Assembly (NCBI GenBank): GCA_905250125.1
Contig: CAJNOL010000128.1
Span: 124,001 to 188,000, forward strand
Reading direction: 5' to 3'
From: Rotaria sordida
Lineage: Eukaryota > Rotifera > Eurotatoria > Philodinida > Philodinidae
Length of the DNA stretch: 64,000 bases
Positions 47,801-60,100 of the stretch are shown here, in pieces (position 1 is the stretch's first letter; every line of letters starts with the position of its first letter). Under the pieces are notes generated by a model, which saw only the letters and a program-made list of their open reading frames with translations, had not been told where the DNA came from and searched no databases. The position numbers were made by a program, and so were the translations under genes.

Positions 47801-49584
47801 ATGTCAACGATGCCAATGTCAGCAAATGATCTTTATCAACGGTATTCATCATCATGGCCATTTTCATCGTTAAATATGACATCAAATCGTCATTTATATC
47901 ATCATAATGAAAAATATCGTTCATCAACAAATAATCGCATAACACGTTTTTATATTGATGATATACTTGCTGATTCAAAAACATCATCAACAAATGATAT
48001 ATGTTCACGTTCAACAAAAAATCATAAAGGTTTTTGTTTTGTTTCTTTTTTTATTGTGTTCGATTTTGAACAAAAAAAAAAAAAAAAAAAACTTTGTGAT
48101 GAAAATCAATTTTGTTTCTTAGAACGTTGCCGATCAGTTTCGAACAGTGATGATGGCGATTTATTAAACAATGCACAAAAGAAAAAAAAGAAAAAAGCAC
48201 GAACTACGTTTACGGGTAAACAAATATTTGAACTTGAGAAAAAGTTTGAAGATAAAAAGTATTTATCATCAACTGAACGTGCTGAAATGGCTACATTACT
48301 TACTGTTACTGAAACACAAGTTAAAATTTGGTAAGTCAAAGAAAAAAAAAAAACATTAGTAACACTTATCGCTGTTATTTTAATGTTAATCAACTTACTG
48401 TCGGAAAAAATATAAAGAAGAATTAGAACAATAAACGACGTCATTTTATTCATTTGATAATGAAACATGAATTAAATATAGTATAAAAAATTAGAAACAT
48501 TCTAATTTGTAAATCTGCTATTGAATAGAATTAATTAAGATTTCGATATAAATAGTTTGATGATTATTTTATGAAATTATTAAAATAAATTATTATGACA
48601 GTGCATCGAAACAATGTTTGTTTTATTAATTTTTAATGAAATCCAAATCTGAGTGTTACATTTAATCAAGCTTAATATTTAGATGAATAGGCTTTTTTTT
48701 TTAATATGACATAATAAAACGTTTCAGAATCGGAATTTAAAAAAAAAACAATGAAAAGTCTGATAGATAAAAATAACATAGATGCAAATAATTTTGTCTA
48801 GACATGGATTTACTAGAACAAGATATCTTGGTTTTCTTTTTGTCTGTGTTCTGGCTTAGAATTATTTAAAATAGTTAACTACTTTTTCATGTATATTCAT
48901 TGACAATGCTAATTATTAAATCATTTATATAATGATCATTTCAACAAGAGGTATTCTGTGTTAAGTGTAAGGACAAGATAGAAGTCAAATGAGGATAAAC
49001 AAAAAAAAAAAGAAAAGATTCCTTATTAACATAATTTTAAAACTTCGTCTTTGTTTTTTTCTAGGTTTCAAAATCGTCGAACAAAATGGAAAAAAACAGA
49101 AAATATTTCGAATGCTGAAGCTGCTGAACATAAATTAAGTACAAGAAAAATGTCATCAACTTCATCATCATCATTAGACCATAATCGAAATCAAGCTGTT
49201 CAATTACCAGTCGATCGTAGTACAAGTAGCAAGAGCAGTAGTTGTAGTTCAGCTAGTTCTCATCGATCGAATAAACGAGTTTATAGTGCACCGCCACCAC
49301 CACCACCACTCCCTTCTCCACTTCCATTACTTTATTTTAATCCATTTTCACATTTACTTCAATCATCATGTTCATCAAATCATGACAAATTAGCTTCACC
49401 ATCATTTGATGAACATTGTTATTCAAATTCAACATCATCTCAATCACCTTTAGCAATACCTGAAACTAATCATTGTTCACCTTCCAATAGTTCTACACCA
49501 TTAAATGACAATATTGAAGATCAAACAGCTGATGAAAATACAAAACCACAATGTTTAATTAAACAAAGATCTTGTTCGAGATAA
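47801..49584 (+). CDS. NK-like (ANTP class) homeobox transcription factor
   Basis: Exons 47801-48029, 48123-48330 and 49065-49584; 318 residues. An early EH1-like repressor motif ([11 protein letters not shown], about residue 50) is followed by an acidic linker and a homeodomain at about residues 98-157: [52 protein letters not shown]. Helix 3 carries the invariant W48, F49, N51 and R53. The second intron splits the Trp48 codon. Helix 1/2 residues ([24 protein letters not shown]) look closest to NK7/NK6-type domains; HMX and BarH types fit less well. The C-terminal half is Ser-rich with a short poly-Pro tract. The first intron (93 bases) has no in-frame stop, so its retention would add 31 residues. 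Flanked by several kilobases without genes on both sides, as is common for developmental regulators. Confidence 0.92.
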
Positions 49585-51204
49585 AAATAAAAAATAAATA
49601 TAAAACTTGAAATATAAAAATACAATAAATTTTTTTTTCTTTTTGATGTGTTTGTCTTCTTCCTTGTTTTTTTTCGTCTTCTTTAATTAATAAATATCAA
49701 TATGTTCTTTTACAGTCTATTTCTAATATTGTTTAATTAAAGATTTAAATATATATTCAGTAACACTATTTCTTTGTATAAATCATTTTGATTATAAATA
49801 ATTTTTTTTTTAAAGTATGACAAAGTTGTTCAACAATGTTATCTTTTGATTGTTTTCATGTTTCAATGATTTTAACAGTTTCTCATATTAGAAGCAATTA
49901 TTTAACTTGACAGTTTTTTAATTCTAATTAAAATACGTTATGAAATACATTGCTATAAATCAATATCCAATAAGATGTTTTGAAACAATGTCAAGATCTA
50001 TTTCTTTAGAAAATAGAACATGTGTTCGACGTTAAAATTCTTTAGTTTTTAAAAAAGTAAAATGTTGATAAAATATTAATTAATTACAATAGCGATATTT
50101 TAGACTGAAATTGAAAGTCGATTTTAAAATAACAATTTGAGATATATCTTTAAAATTTTGTATCGTATATTATGAATGGCCTTATTTTTTTAATCTTTAT
50201 AATATTATTTGATAAAAAGTACGTATTCAAGGAAATAGTAAAGAGAACAATATTGAGTAATTGAGTATTCTATTAAAAGATGAAATATGACTTTTGTAAA
50301 ATTATGTATATAAATCATCAGTAGAAAAAAAAGGAAGAAAAAAGTGTTTCGGAACAACATCCGCATTCTTATACTATAATTTTGTAGATAGAAATAAACC
50401 TATAAATGAAGTCATAGAGATTCTAAAAAAAGAAAAAGAAATATTTTTCTCTGCAAGTTTTATCTATAAATAGCATAAACGCTGAATTTAATATTAAATT
50501 AAAACGTATTGTTTATTTGAGAGTTATTAGCGTAAATCAAAATGAATTATGGCATTTTTTTTGCCAGAGAGTGTTCAAAATTCTTGAATTTTTATACAGT
50601 TTGGATGTGATGGCAAAACGATAGTAAATTACAAGATATTTTGCGTGCTATAAAATTTGATAATGGTTAACATGGAGGGCAACGATTGCATTCATGAAGC
50701 CGTAAGAAACAAGAAAAATTTTTTCTATGCATCTTTTTTTCTAAAACAAAAACTATGGTTGGCTATATTCTGTTAAAAACTATTTGTCAGGTTTTTGATC
50801 TATTTTTTAAAGTATGAGTCTTCATTTACTTTTTCTGAAAATGATAATAATTTGAAATGTTGTTATAATCTATACTGATCCATATTAATCATTGCTATTT
50901 TGAATGAGCATTTGTTGGATAGATCAGAGATGGAACTGGTCTGGATTTTTCACGACCGATGCCAGTGCTATTTTTGAAATGGATAATTCATTGTTTGTAC
51001 TCTCTTTAGATAACCTCTTCATTATTGAAAAATATACTTTTATCTATTCTGAAAAGTTGAAATTAGAATAAGTAACCCGATAAGATAAGTTAGATTCTTC
51101 AGAAAAACATAAAATTCAACAATATTCATAAGAATTGATATAGTTAAAACTCATATTAGTAAGTAGGAATTATAATGAATGATATGTAGTTTTATATATG
51201 TAAG
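49585..51204. other. Non-genic stretch
   Basis: 3' flank of the homeobox gene (AATAAA-type signals from 49593 to 49628), then A/T-rich sequence with no recognised feature. Confidence 0.4.
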
Positions 51205-51408
51205 ACAATCGATATCGAGCGATAGTAGCCAATGAATATCCTTTTTGACAGTTCTAATCTATTGATTCTCTTAGTTAATTTTTTGCTATTGTATTCTAAA
51301 TTAATAAGTCGACGTTACGATAGCCAATATCTAAAATACAGCAAAATAATTAACTAAGATTTCAATATCAAGAGCAAAACATGTATGTAAATTCAATAAT
51401 CGATATCG
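51205..51408. repeat. Hairpin/short foldback element
   Basis: Core stem: TCTTAGTTAATTTTTTGC with TGTATTCTAAA (51270-51302) pairs with TTTAGATA-type/TTTTAGATATTGGC and GCAAAATAATTAACTAAGA (51328-51360) around a loop near 51315. Weaker similarity outside, with AATCGATATCGA at both outer ends. Confidence 0.55.
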
Positions 51409-52083
51409 ACGACTATTTATAATACAATAAAACGGTAATCGATAACTTTAGCAAAAAAAAAATAACGTGATGAAATTTTAAAAGATATTTTTACTGTAGC
51501 ATCAACAAGGAAAAATAATGGAAGAAGAATTTCTTCAAGAGATTTAGATAGAACGTAAATAGAATAATAATAATACCAAGTGCTATAGATGGTATAAGAG
51601 CAAATTTGAAGCAATGAATTTTTTCCATTAGAATAGAAGCATTAAACAGACTTCTTTTATTAAATATTACATTATTTCAGTTGTCAACAACACTAACAAA
51701 CATTTTAGAGATTGATTGAAAATATGAATAGTCAAATGTTGTGACCAATTGTTTTAAAACGAAATTGTTAATTTAGATAGCATTATACTTTTGAGCGATT
51801 TTTGATTCTAATTATAAAAAGTTGTAAAAATAGTGACTATTTTCTTCATAGAAAATTAAATTAAATTGTATCATTTTTCTCTGTTCTTATATTTAGTTGC
51901 TAATGAATTGATAGAAATATATCTAAGTTGGCATGTGTGAAGTAATTCTAAACTTCGATTACTAGAAGAATTTAATGAAAAGAAAATATACTCCATAAGA
52001 TCTTGCCTATAGTATCTGATAATATCGATCGATTGCCATAGCTATAACTTGTTGAACAGACAATTAAAGATAATTATTATATA

Positions 52084-52420
52084 AGTCGGGCCACCGATTG
52101 CAGATACGAGTTCTTCTCTATGTAGAGCAAATTTCTTCTTACATGTTAAACAGCTCCACGGTTGCTATTATCTTCGTAGACTTTAAATCCTTCTTTGATC
52201 ATTTGTTCTTTGAAGGATACTTAGAAAAACTAGCTCGAATGAGTATTCCACAGATGTCTGTGAAATGGATCGATGTATGACTGCAACATTGATTTGAAAT
52301 AATTGAAATACAAGGTAAAGAATTGAGGTTCATTCTTTATTCGTCGTAGTGTTCCTCTAGGTTCGATTTTTTGTCTGTGATCATGCCGTTTATCTGTGCC
52401 GAAACTTTGACATACTCCAT
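52084..52420 (+). pseudogene. LINE-type reverse transcriptase remnant
   Basis: The frame from 52098 reads LYVEQISSYMLNSSTVAIIFVDFKSFFDHLFFEGYLEKLARMSIPQ, then SVKWIDV and a stop; after it come a FEIIEIQGK-like block and VPLGSIF. This is the first catalytic block of non-LTR retrotransposon reverse transcriptases: VDF(K/S)xAFD, then (G/R)xxxKLxxxGIP, IxGxxS and GxPQGSxLSP. Only these motifs are left; the FADD block does not follow at the expected distance, and stops break the frame. A possible FADN trace is 1.8 kb away (about 54150). Confidence 0.65.
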
Positions 52421-55400
52421 TCTCCACATTCACGCTTCCTTTTTTTATTTGGCTACTAGTCCTCTACCTTCTGCTCACCATTTGCCAACGGTGGAGGCTT
52501 AACCACTTTTATTATACGTCACTAAAACATATATATATATCGTTGCCCATACTAGGAAGATTTTTTCTTCGTTTCTGCCTATGATGAACGATCATTCGAT
52601 GACCATCTCCTTCTAAAGCAAACGTCGCTGAATCCTCACATGTCTTCATGGCAAGAGAGTAGAACATGATTTCCTTGCATACACAGATCAGAGTGATTTG
52701 TTTCACGCACCGATGTGTTTAATGTATAACCACAATATGAATATCATCTTGCGAGATGACAGATTTAACTGTAACGTTAGATGAAAGAGATTTTCGATGC
52801 TTTACTGAGCTCTCTGAAACCTTCTAGCCCATTTCTACTCGCTCTTATTTTTCTCTACTTTTTCATATTGTGTTGCCGTTCTCTATTATTCTTCTGCTAA
52901 TCTGTGTAACTAATTCAAGTCCTTTCAAGATCGTAATAGGCAGAGGACAATATTAAAGTGTTCTACAAGAAAGAAAATAATTAATATATATGTCAACAAG
53001 AATGATGTCTAAATTATTTATGTATCAATTTAGATTATTTTTTGAGTCGAAGTAAAGTAAAGAAATAAGAAGGATCAATATCTAATGTTTAATTGAAACG
53101 ATTTACTAGTGACGAATGTTTTTTACGTAAAGTAATAATATTTTCGTGCAATAAACATCAGAAATGAACCGATTCCACGTTCGGTGTTGCATATGAAGCT
53201 GAATCATTGATAATAACATAGCTACGAAGATAATGGTTTAACATTAGAAGATAATATGATAAACATCCTTTTGATTCAGAAAAAAACTAATATTTTACAC
53301 TTCATTGAGTATATATGGGTATTGTGTTAGTAGGTAACAGCGAATTTTCAGTATTGTCATTAGTTAGTCATAAAAATTTTTGAAATTCTCCTCTTTGCAC
53401 TCTTTCATCTTAGTAATGGTTTGATAAGAATAATATAATGCTCTCAGGATTTGAAAAATATTACTTTTCCCACGAAGCCGCTAATTTAGATTTTCTTCTT
53501 CAATAACAGAAAAATAATGATAAAATTTCTTGATCTGTCTTCTGAATTGTCGATGCAGTAATATTTCATACAATTTAATTTGGTATACATAATTACACAA
53601 TGTATTCGTTATTAGTTTTGATAATGGTTTGGCCGGTATTTACTTTTTCGAAGCATTTCATCGAACTCCATCTAATAATCAGAGCTTCAATTGAATTTTC
53701 CAGTAGCCATTGGATCTTTCATTAATTATCGTTGAACTAATCGAACATAGAAAAGTTTAGACTTCTGTTTACATGAATGCAAATATCAGTGGTTGTATAA
53801 GTTAAGTTCTTCAACTCATTGTAGATGGACTTCTATTCGATTCCTATTATCTTTCTTCATCAATCATACAATTGTATATAATAAAAATCGTAATTTCAAT
53901 ACAGTTGATGACTATGTACCTGTTGTAATTAGAGAAGTGCTTGTTATTTTGTCTATTTTCTATTGGAAACCGCTCGACATTCCAATATTTTGTTTGCTAA
54001 TGTTATCATGATCAATATAACACATACCCCTACTAGTCATACCAATATGAATATACATCAAGCAAGTGCTTACACTAGTGTTTTTCTCATGCCACTTAGA
54101 TATCTCTTTCACTGAGTTCTTATACTTAGTTTAGTGGATATGGTTGTACATATAGCTCAACTATTTGCTGACAATGTTTAAACTATCACTGTTGTATTTG
54201 TTTATACCACTAACACATTGTTTAATGGTTTTATAATATCTCTCATCAACAATCTATGTACTCGATGATTCGCTAGTTTTACTCGATCTGTTCCTTTCAT
54301 TCGTTTCTAACTTTTTAGCTGGCTTGTTGATATCATTTTTACAGAAATTGCAAAATATATACATTCTATCGTGTTAGATACAGTTCCTATCTTCAATGGG
54401 TAAAATAAATGTTTTACATTGATTTTGTTTCTTCTGTATCTCAGTATAGGAATATTATAGAAAGTCAATCGTTTTTGAATCATAGCTCATGATTTCTACA
54501 AATTTTGTTTAGAAAGTATTTCGATTGGACACATCAGTTATACGTTCTGTATTAAAAGCTTCATTCGTCTAAAACCATGTTTAGAACAAGAAAACGAATG
54601 TGAAGTTTCAGTTGTTGTTATGCAAACATGTCTTTTTATCCAATCTGTTGTTCAAAAAAAGTATTAAAAGTTTTTTATTGAAATGTATAGCGGTCAAATT
54701 ATAATAATATAAAATTTGTGACCCTATAGTTGGCTATTTCGACGAATTGTGGCGTCCAAAAGCATTTTACGATCCTTAAGCAAATCAATTTAAATTTTTT
54801 AAATTAAGTGTACTCGATAATTCTTTCAATGGACTATGGGTAGAAAACAATCGTAGACTACCTTTAAAAAAAACAATTGACAACTAACACTGTTCGTACA
54901 CTGAGATACAGGAAACATCATTGACAAAAAAATCTAATATTATTTCTTGTGTATACATGGAATTTTCTCATTAATTCAGTGAAACTTTTCATGCCTTTCA
55001 TAAGATATTTGGATAGAAAAGATTTCATAGATCATGACAAATATTTTTGTTAATCTATTCACATTTTGAGATATTTTCTATATCGAATTATTCAAATTTT
55101 ATATATATATACATATTTTTTTTTTAAGTCAAAAAAACGAGCAAAGATAAATCGTCTTCCATGCTTATCAAATATCATTCTTTGCCTATTGAGGTAGTTA
55201 TCATTTTTTTTAATTCTGGTTACGAAATATTTATCTCACTTTTGATTACAAAAAAATTCTATTTGTCTCTTTAGTGACATTGAAATAAACAAATAGAGTA
55301 ATATATAACATATAAAACGAACGTATTGATTTGAATATTTGTGTATAATGTTAAAGCTTTATCAATTTATTCGTTTCGTCTCAGTACGGTATGTTGATAT

Positions 55401-55421
55401 TATTATTCATTTCAAAATATA
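52421..55421. other. Non-genic stretch with eroded sequence
   Basis: No supported gene. Fragments that read open for 50-70 codons (52512-52706, 53793-54011) show no family. Likely further eroded retroelement DNA, but I cannot show that. Confidence 0.4.
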
Positions 55422-56178
55422 AGGTGCTCAACTGTTTTTTGAATAACTTTGGACAGGAACATCATAAAGACCTGCAATTTTCACCATTCAATAGAAAAGA
55501 GTCGGAGCTATCAAACTATATCGAAATTTGATTGCTCAACAATTAATCAATCAGGTGAGCTTTTGGTGGAGTTTTCCGAAAACAATATTCTGAAGCTATT
55601 TCTCTTTCGATCTACGCAAGATTGACATTTCTAGCTTGTTCTATTCAAGAGTTGGAAGACTCTTAATTTCAGCCGATTAACCTGTGATCACCCAAAAAAG
55701 CAGCTAAGCACGGGTAATTCACCATGCTGAGTCAAGCAGTGATATTTATTTTTAGATTTGAAATGATCTAACTCTGTTATCTCAATACTTCTGAAATTCC
55801 ATAATCAACGTCCTTGTACGGAAAGAGTTGACATTTCGAAACTAAAAACAAATATCATCATTCGATTCAGCACAGTGAATTGCCCATGCCTAGCTACTTT
55901 ACAGAGTGATCACAGGTCAATTGGATGAAATCGGAGGTCTCAAGAAAAGTCTTATAACTCTCGAGTGAAACAAGCTAGAAATGTCGGCTTTGTGTAAATC
56001 GAAAGAGAAATAGCTTCGGAATATCGTTTTCGAAAATCTTCACCACGAACTTACCTGATTGGTTAATTGATGACCGATCAGATTTTGTTGGCTTCAAGTC
56101 TTCTTTCTTGAATGGTGAAAACCATAGATCTCTATGACGTTCCTATTCAAAATTATTCTAAAAATAGTGGAGCACATT
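55422..56178. mobile_element. Large foldback element upstream of the MBL-fold gene, 757 bp
   Basis: Left end AAGGTGCTCAACTGTTTTTTG, GGAACATCATAAAGA, TTTTCACCATTCAA, TTAATCAATCAGGTGAG, CCGAAAACAATATTC, GAAGCTATTTCTCTTTCGAT and GACATTTCTAGCTTGTT pairs with complements of the right arm (AATGTGCTCCACTATTTTTAG, GGAACGTCATAGAGA, TTTTCACCATTCAA, TTAACCAATCAGGTAAG, TCGAAAACGATATTC, GAAGCTATTTCTCTTTCGAT, GACATTTCTAGCTTGTT). Arms about 300 bases, 80-85% alike; TATA at both outer borders. The right end is 64 bases from the start codon at 56243, so it may supply the promoter. Confidence 0.85.
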
Positions 56179-56242
56179 ATATTTAGAAATGAATAATGGT
56201 TTCTATTTGTAGCATTTAATAATTAAAAAATAATTTAGATCA

Positions 56243-57142
56243 ATGTTTTCATCAATAAAACCGGCTTGGTGTTCGAAATTGCCACGTCCACAGTATTCTT
56301 TACTTGATCGTGTTACAATTCCATCTCAACAATGGTTTCAAGTTTATCGTATTCATCCAAATATATTCGCTATTTATGAGCCATATCATTGGGAAGAGAC
56401 AATTTCTTATCTTGTTATTGGTTCTAAATATTCATTATTAATTGATACTGGTATGGGTATTGGAAATATTCAACAAGTTATTCAATCTCTTATTCCTTCA
56501 ATAACATCACTTAAAGTGATTAATACACATACTCATCATGATCATATTGGTGATAATTGGCGTTTTTCAGGAAAACTTTTAGGTGTTCATTCAGATTTTA
56601 CTGAACATAATGCACAAGGTACAATTGAAGAAGCACAAAATGAATTAAAACCAGGTATGATCTGGGAAAAATATTTACCTAAAGATTTTAATCCTAAAAA
56701 TTATCGTATTCATCCATTTCAAATTACTAATTATGTAAAAGAAGATGATCGAATTGATCTTGGTCAAGGACAAGAATTACAAGTTATTTCAACTCCTGGT
56801 CATTCACCAGATTCAATATCACTTCTTAATGAAAAACAACGTGTATTATTTGCTGGTGATGTTTTCTATCAAGGTCCAATCCTTCTTTATCGACCGGAAA
56901 CTAATCTTCAAGATTATTTAATATCATTAGAAAAACTAGCTAAAATTAGTACAAAATTTGATTTAATATTACCTGGTCATAATATACCTAATGTTGAATC
57001 AAAATTGATAATTAAAGCAGCTAAAGCCATGCAAGAAATTCTAAATGGAAAATTAATTCCAAAAAAGACAGACGATGGAAAATATGATGAATATTCTTTT
57101 GGAGAGTTTTCATTTGTTATTGATCAATCTTTTTTATTATAA
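56243..57142 (+). CDS. Metallo-beta-lactamase-fold hydrolase, intronless
   Basis: 299 residues, single exon. The zinc-binding set is complete: HTHHDH at residues 96-101, His187 in TPGHS, Asp206 in FAGDVF and His246 in LPGHN, the order of the glyoxalase II-like branch of the superfamily, in which two metal ions activate water to hydrolyse esters, thioesters or lactams. The DTGMG block (residues 68-72) is also typical. No signal peptide or membrane segment; the N-terminal 30 residues are Pro/Ser-rich. Substrate cannot be told. The start is the first ATG of the frame, just after an AG that could be an acceptor of a 5' non-coding exon. Other genes in this window of similar size are split by introns; the lack of them and the resemblance to prokaryote-type stand-alone MBL proteins suggest possible horizontal origin, but codon use looks native. 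Confidence 0.88.
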   Translation: MFSSIKPAWCSKLPRPQYSLLDRVTIPSQQWFQVYRIHPNIFAIYEPYHWEETISYLVIGSKYSLLIDTGMGIGNIQQVIQSLIPSITSLKVINTHTHHDHIGDNWRFSGKLLGVHSDFTEHNAQGTIEEAQNELKPGMIWEKYLPKDFNPKNYRIHPFQITNYVKEDDRIDLGQGQELQVISTPGHSPDSISLLNEKQRVLFAGDVFYQGPILLYRPETNLQDYLISLEKLAKISTKFDLILPGHNIPNVESKLIIKAAKAMQEILNGKLIPKKTDDGKYDEYSFGEFSFVIDQSFLL

Positions 57143-60100
57143 AAAAAAAAATTTATTCCACTTGAAGTCATAAATCTTGAAACAAAAAAACAAATACTTA
57201 GGATTGATCAAAAGTTCTAACGACATTAAATAAAAATAAAAAGATATATTTTATTTTATTTTATTAAATGTTCAAAATAGTTGCCATAATTATTTATATA
57301 AAGTTCCATACTTTTTAACAATTCATCAAATGCGTTTGTTTTTAAACTTTTCTTCTGGAATATTTTGCAATTATTTTACAAAATCCCACTAGCCAATGAT
57401 TTTTCCTTTGTTTGGTCAATTAACTTACACTTAATACAATCATTTAACCGAACGAGAATTTTGTACTCTTTTAGAATCTATGCTTAGAGCTTTTCTATGA
57501 CTTTTGACTATTGAACTATGAGTAAATCTCGGCAGGACTCAAAAAACATTTTCTCGAGATGTAAAGTCCTTATTTTTCTGAAGACGAATTTACTTCTTGC
57601 AGACATCAAATAAGTTCTGTAAATATTTATAACACTTGTGAGTGATCTGTATTCTACAAAATAACCCAAGAATGAAGAGTTTTGGTTAATCTACTAAAAA
57701 TAGCAGAGTTGTGACAGAGGCTCATTTTGCACTGAAAAGGCGAAAATCGGGAAAAGAGCTGTTTTTCTTGTGATAGACTATAAAAGCCTTTATTGCATCT
57801 CAACATTTGCAACAAATTAACCGTTTTGTAGAGAATTGTTTTCTGTATCTTCCGATATATTCGATAAAGTTTTGTGGTATGTCTGAAACAAGTTTCATTT
57901 AAGGTTATTTTTCTCTTAAAAACAAATGTTGAGTCTTTTTTAGAACTAATTCCAAAATGAATTTATTACATATATAAGAAGAAATATTCTACTATTTATT
58001 CATGCAACCGACTCTATAATAGTAACGAGTTTATAAAACTGTTAGCAACGTTGTCAGAATTTTTGATCAGATCTATTAATAGAATTAAACAATTTCATTT
58101 ACGAAAATTTTTCTTTTTTTGAATATCATTTTACAACCAGTAAAGAGCTTTCATTGCTTAATTCGAATTTTTTTAATATATCAAAATAATTATTATTGGT
58201 TTGCTTTCTTTCTAAAATAGGTTATTTTTGAAGGGCTTCAAGTAGCAAATAACTTTATTTATATGATCATAAAATAAAAATATTAAACCGTTTTTTAGTA
58301 AAAATATGAAATAATTTTATTATATTGATTTACACTATGTATAAAAAAATACAAGATGTAAACTTGACATGTATGTAAGATACTAGTGCAAATATATATC
58401 AGTGATGCAGAAGAACTTAAAAAAATTGACTGTACTACCGATGTTAAGAGTACTTATAATGTTAGGTAAGAATATAAAAAAGTCAAATATTGATTTGTTC
58501 TTCGTAATATTATATTGACTTAAACACGTTTATCAGAAATTGATTCAAATTAAATGAATGCATTAATATTGATTATTAAACTTCAATGATATACGTTTGA
58601 AGTTTTTTCTTTTTTTGTATTTTTTCTTTGAAAATCTATTTATGGCTTTTAACGAGCACGTGATAGACGTATAAAGCAAAAAAATGATGCTAATGATAAT
58701 GAATTTCCTTTTATTGTATGTGAAAAATAATTTTTTGTTACTCAAATATATCATTTTTCTAGCAACAATGTCTCCCTATGGCATCATCATATGTCTCGTC
58801 TTGTTTTCATTTCCTCAATTAGACGTCTGATTGAATATATATAGACAGGTTGACACGAATCGATTTGAACGTTACTAGACATTACTTGTTGGTTACTAAT
58901 GTTCTTGACCAAGTGAACACAACATAGTCATCAAATTTCAAACGTCTTTAATTAGTCTTTTTTTTTTCTATCTTCGTTTCCGTACAATTAGAGAGAAGTC
59001 AAATTGCGCGACGACGACGACGACAAAATCGGATGTCGTCAGTTGAGTCTGATTCCTCGAGTGTACACTTTCTTTTATTCATTTGTCTGTCTGTCTATCG
59101 TTTTCTTCTTTTTTTTTTTTTTTGTACATATACATGCAACTAAGTAAAGTAAGTAACTCGACCGACAAGTTCAAACAGCATAAGAAATTAAAAACAAATA
59201 TAGGAAATAATCATTGTGTCGACCCAAATAAATAAACTTTTTTTTTCTTTTTTTATTTTATATATATTAATATTACATCATATTAAGCTAAATATATTTA
59301 TTAGCCTTGATTTAAATATACCTATTTAAGAATACATCAATAATGCGGAAATGAAAGACGACATATATATAGACTGTTCAAGAGTTTAATATTCTCAGTC
59401 GATCAATCATTCAATCTTAAATAAAAAGAAAACAGAAGTGAACAAGTGACTAACATTGAATAGATGAGACTACTTAGACGATTGGATGAGAAAAAGAAAA
59501 GAGACCAGAGGGCATATGAAACGAGCAAAGTGATTTTTCAATAAGCGAACATGAAAAGTACCATCTCTATAGCGGGTTGAGCCTAAGATGATAAGTAGAC
59601 GACGACAACGATGAGAACGACGTCTATTGTCTCGAGATGAGAGAGTACGAGAAAGAGACGCCGCCGTAAGCGAATATATCAGAAGATGATGATGAACAAC
59701 TGATGGCAATTCGTAAGTAGGTGGAAAGTCGTCCGAACTTCATCATATACGCATACATACAATGACTATAGTGACCACGAAAATCGATTTCGTAATCTTT
59801 AACCTTTACACATAAATGAGAATATACGTATGTGGTGTGAAGAACAATCAAAAAAGGTGTGTGTACCTAAGGAAAAAGATCCGATTACCGGAACGATTCA
59901 ATGATAAATGATGAAAGAGATACAACATGCTCTTTTCTTTTTGCCTTCTTTCTTTCATTATATTTATACAATATAAAAGCTAGGTGTATAACAACGTAAG
60001 TGAACATAATGCTGTAAAAAAAATAATTAAGAACAAACAAGAAAAAAAAATCATCTTGAATACACAAATGATGTGAGAAGATCGATTAGACAATGACAAC

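Noticed and set aside
54140..54180. AQLFADNV, resembling the FADD motif of reverse transcriptases
   Set aside because: A single 8-residue match 1.8 kb from the other RT motifs and followed by a stop; kept only as a hint.
59470..59851. Minus-strand frames with Arg/Ser-rich sequence
   Set aside because: Short, overlapping in different frames, no splice signals or family match.
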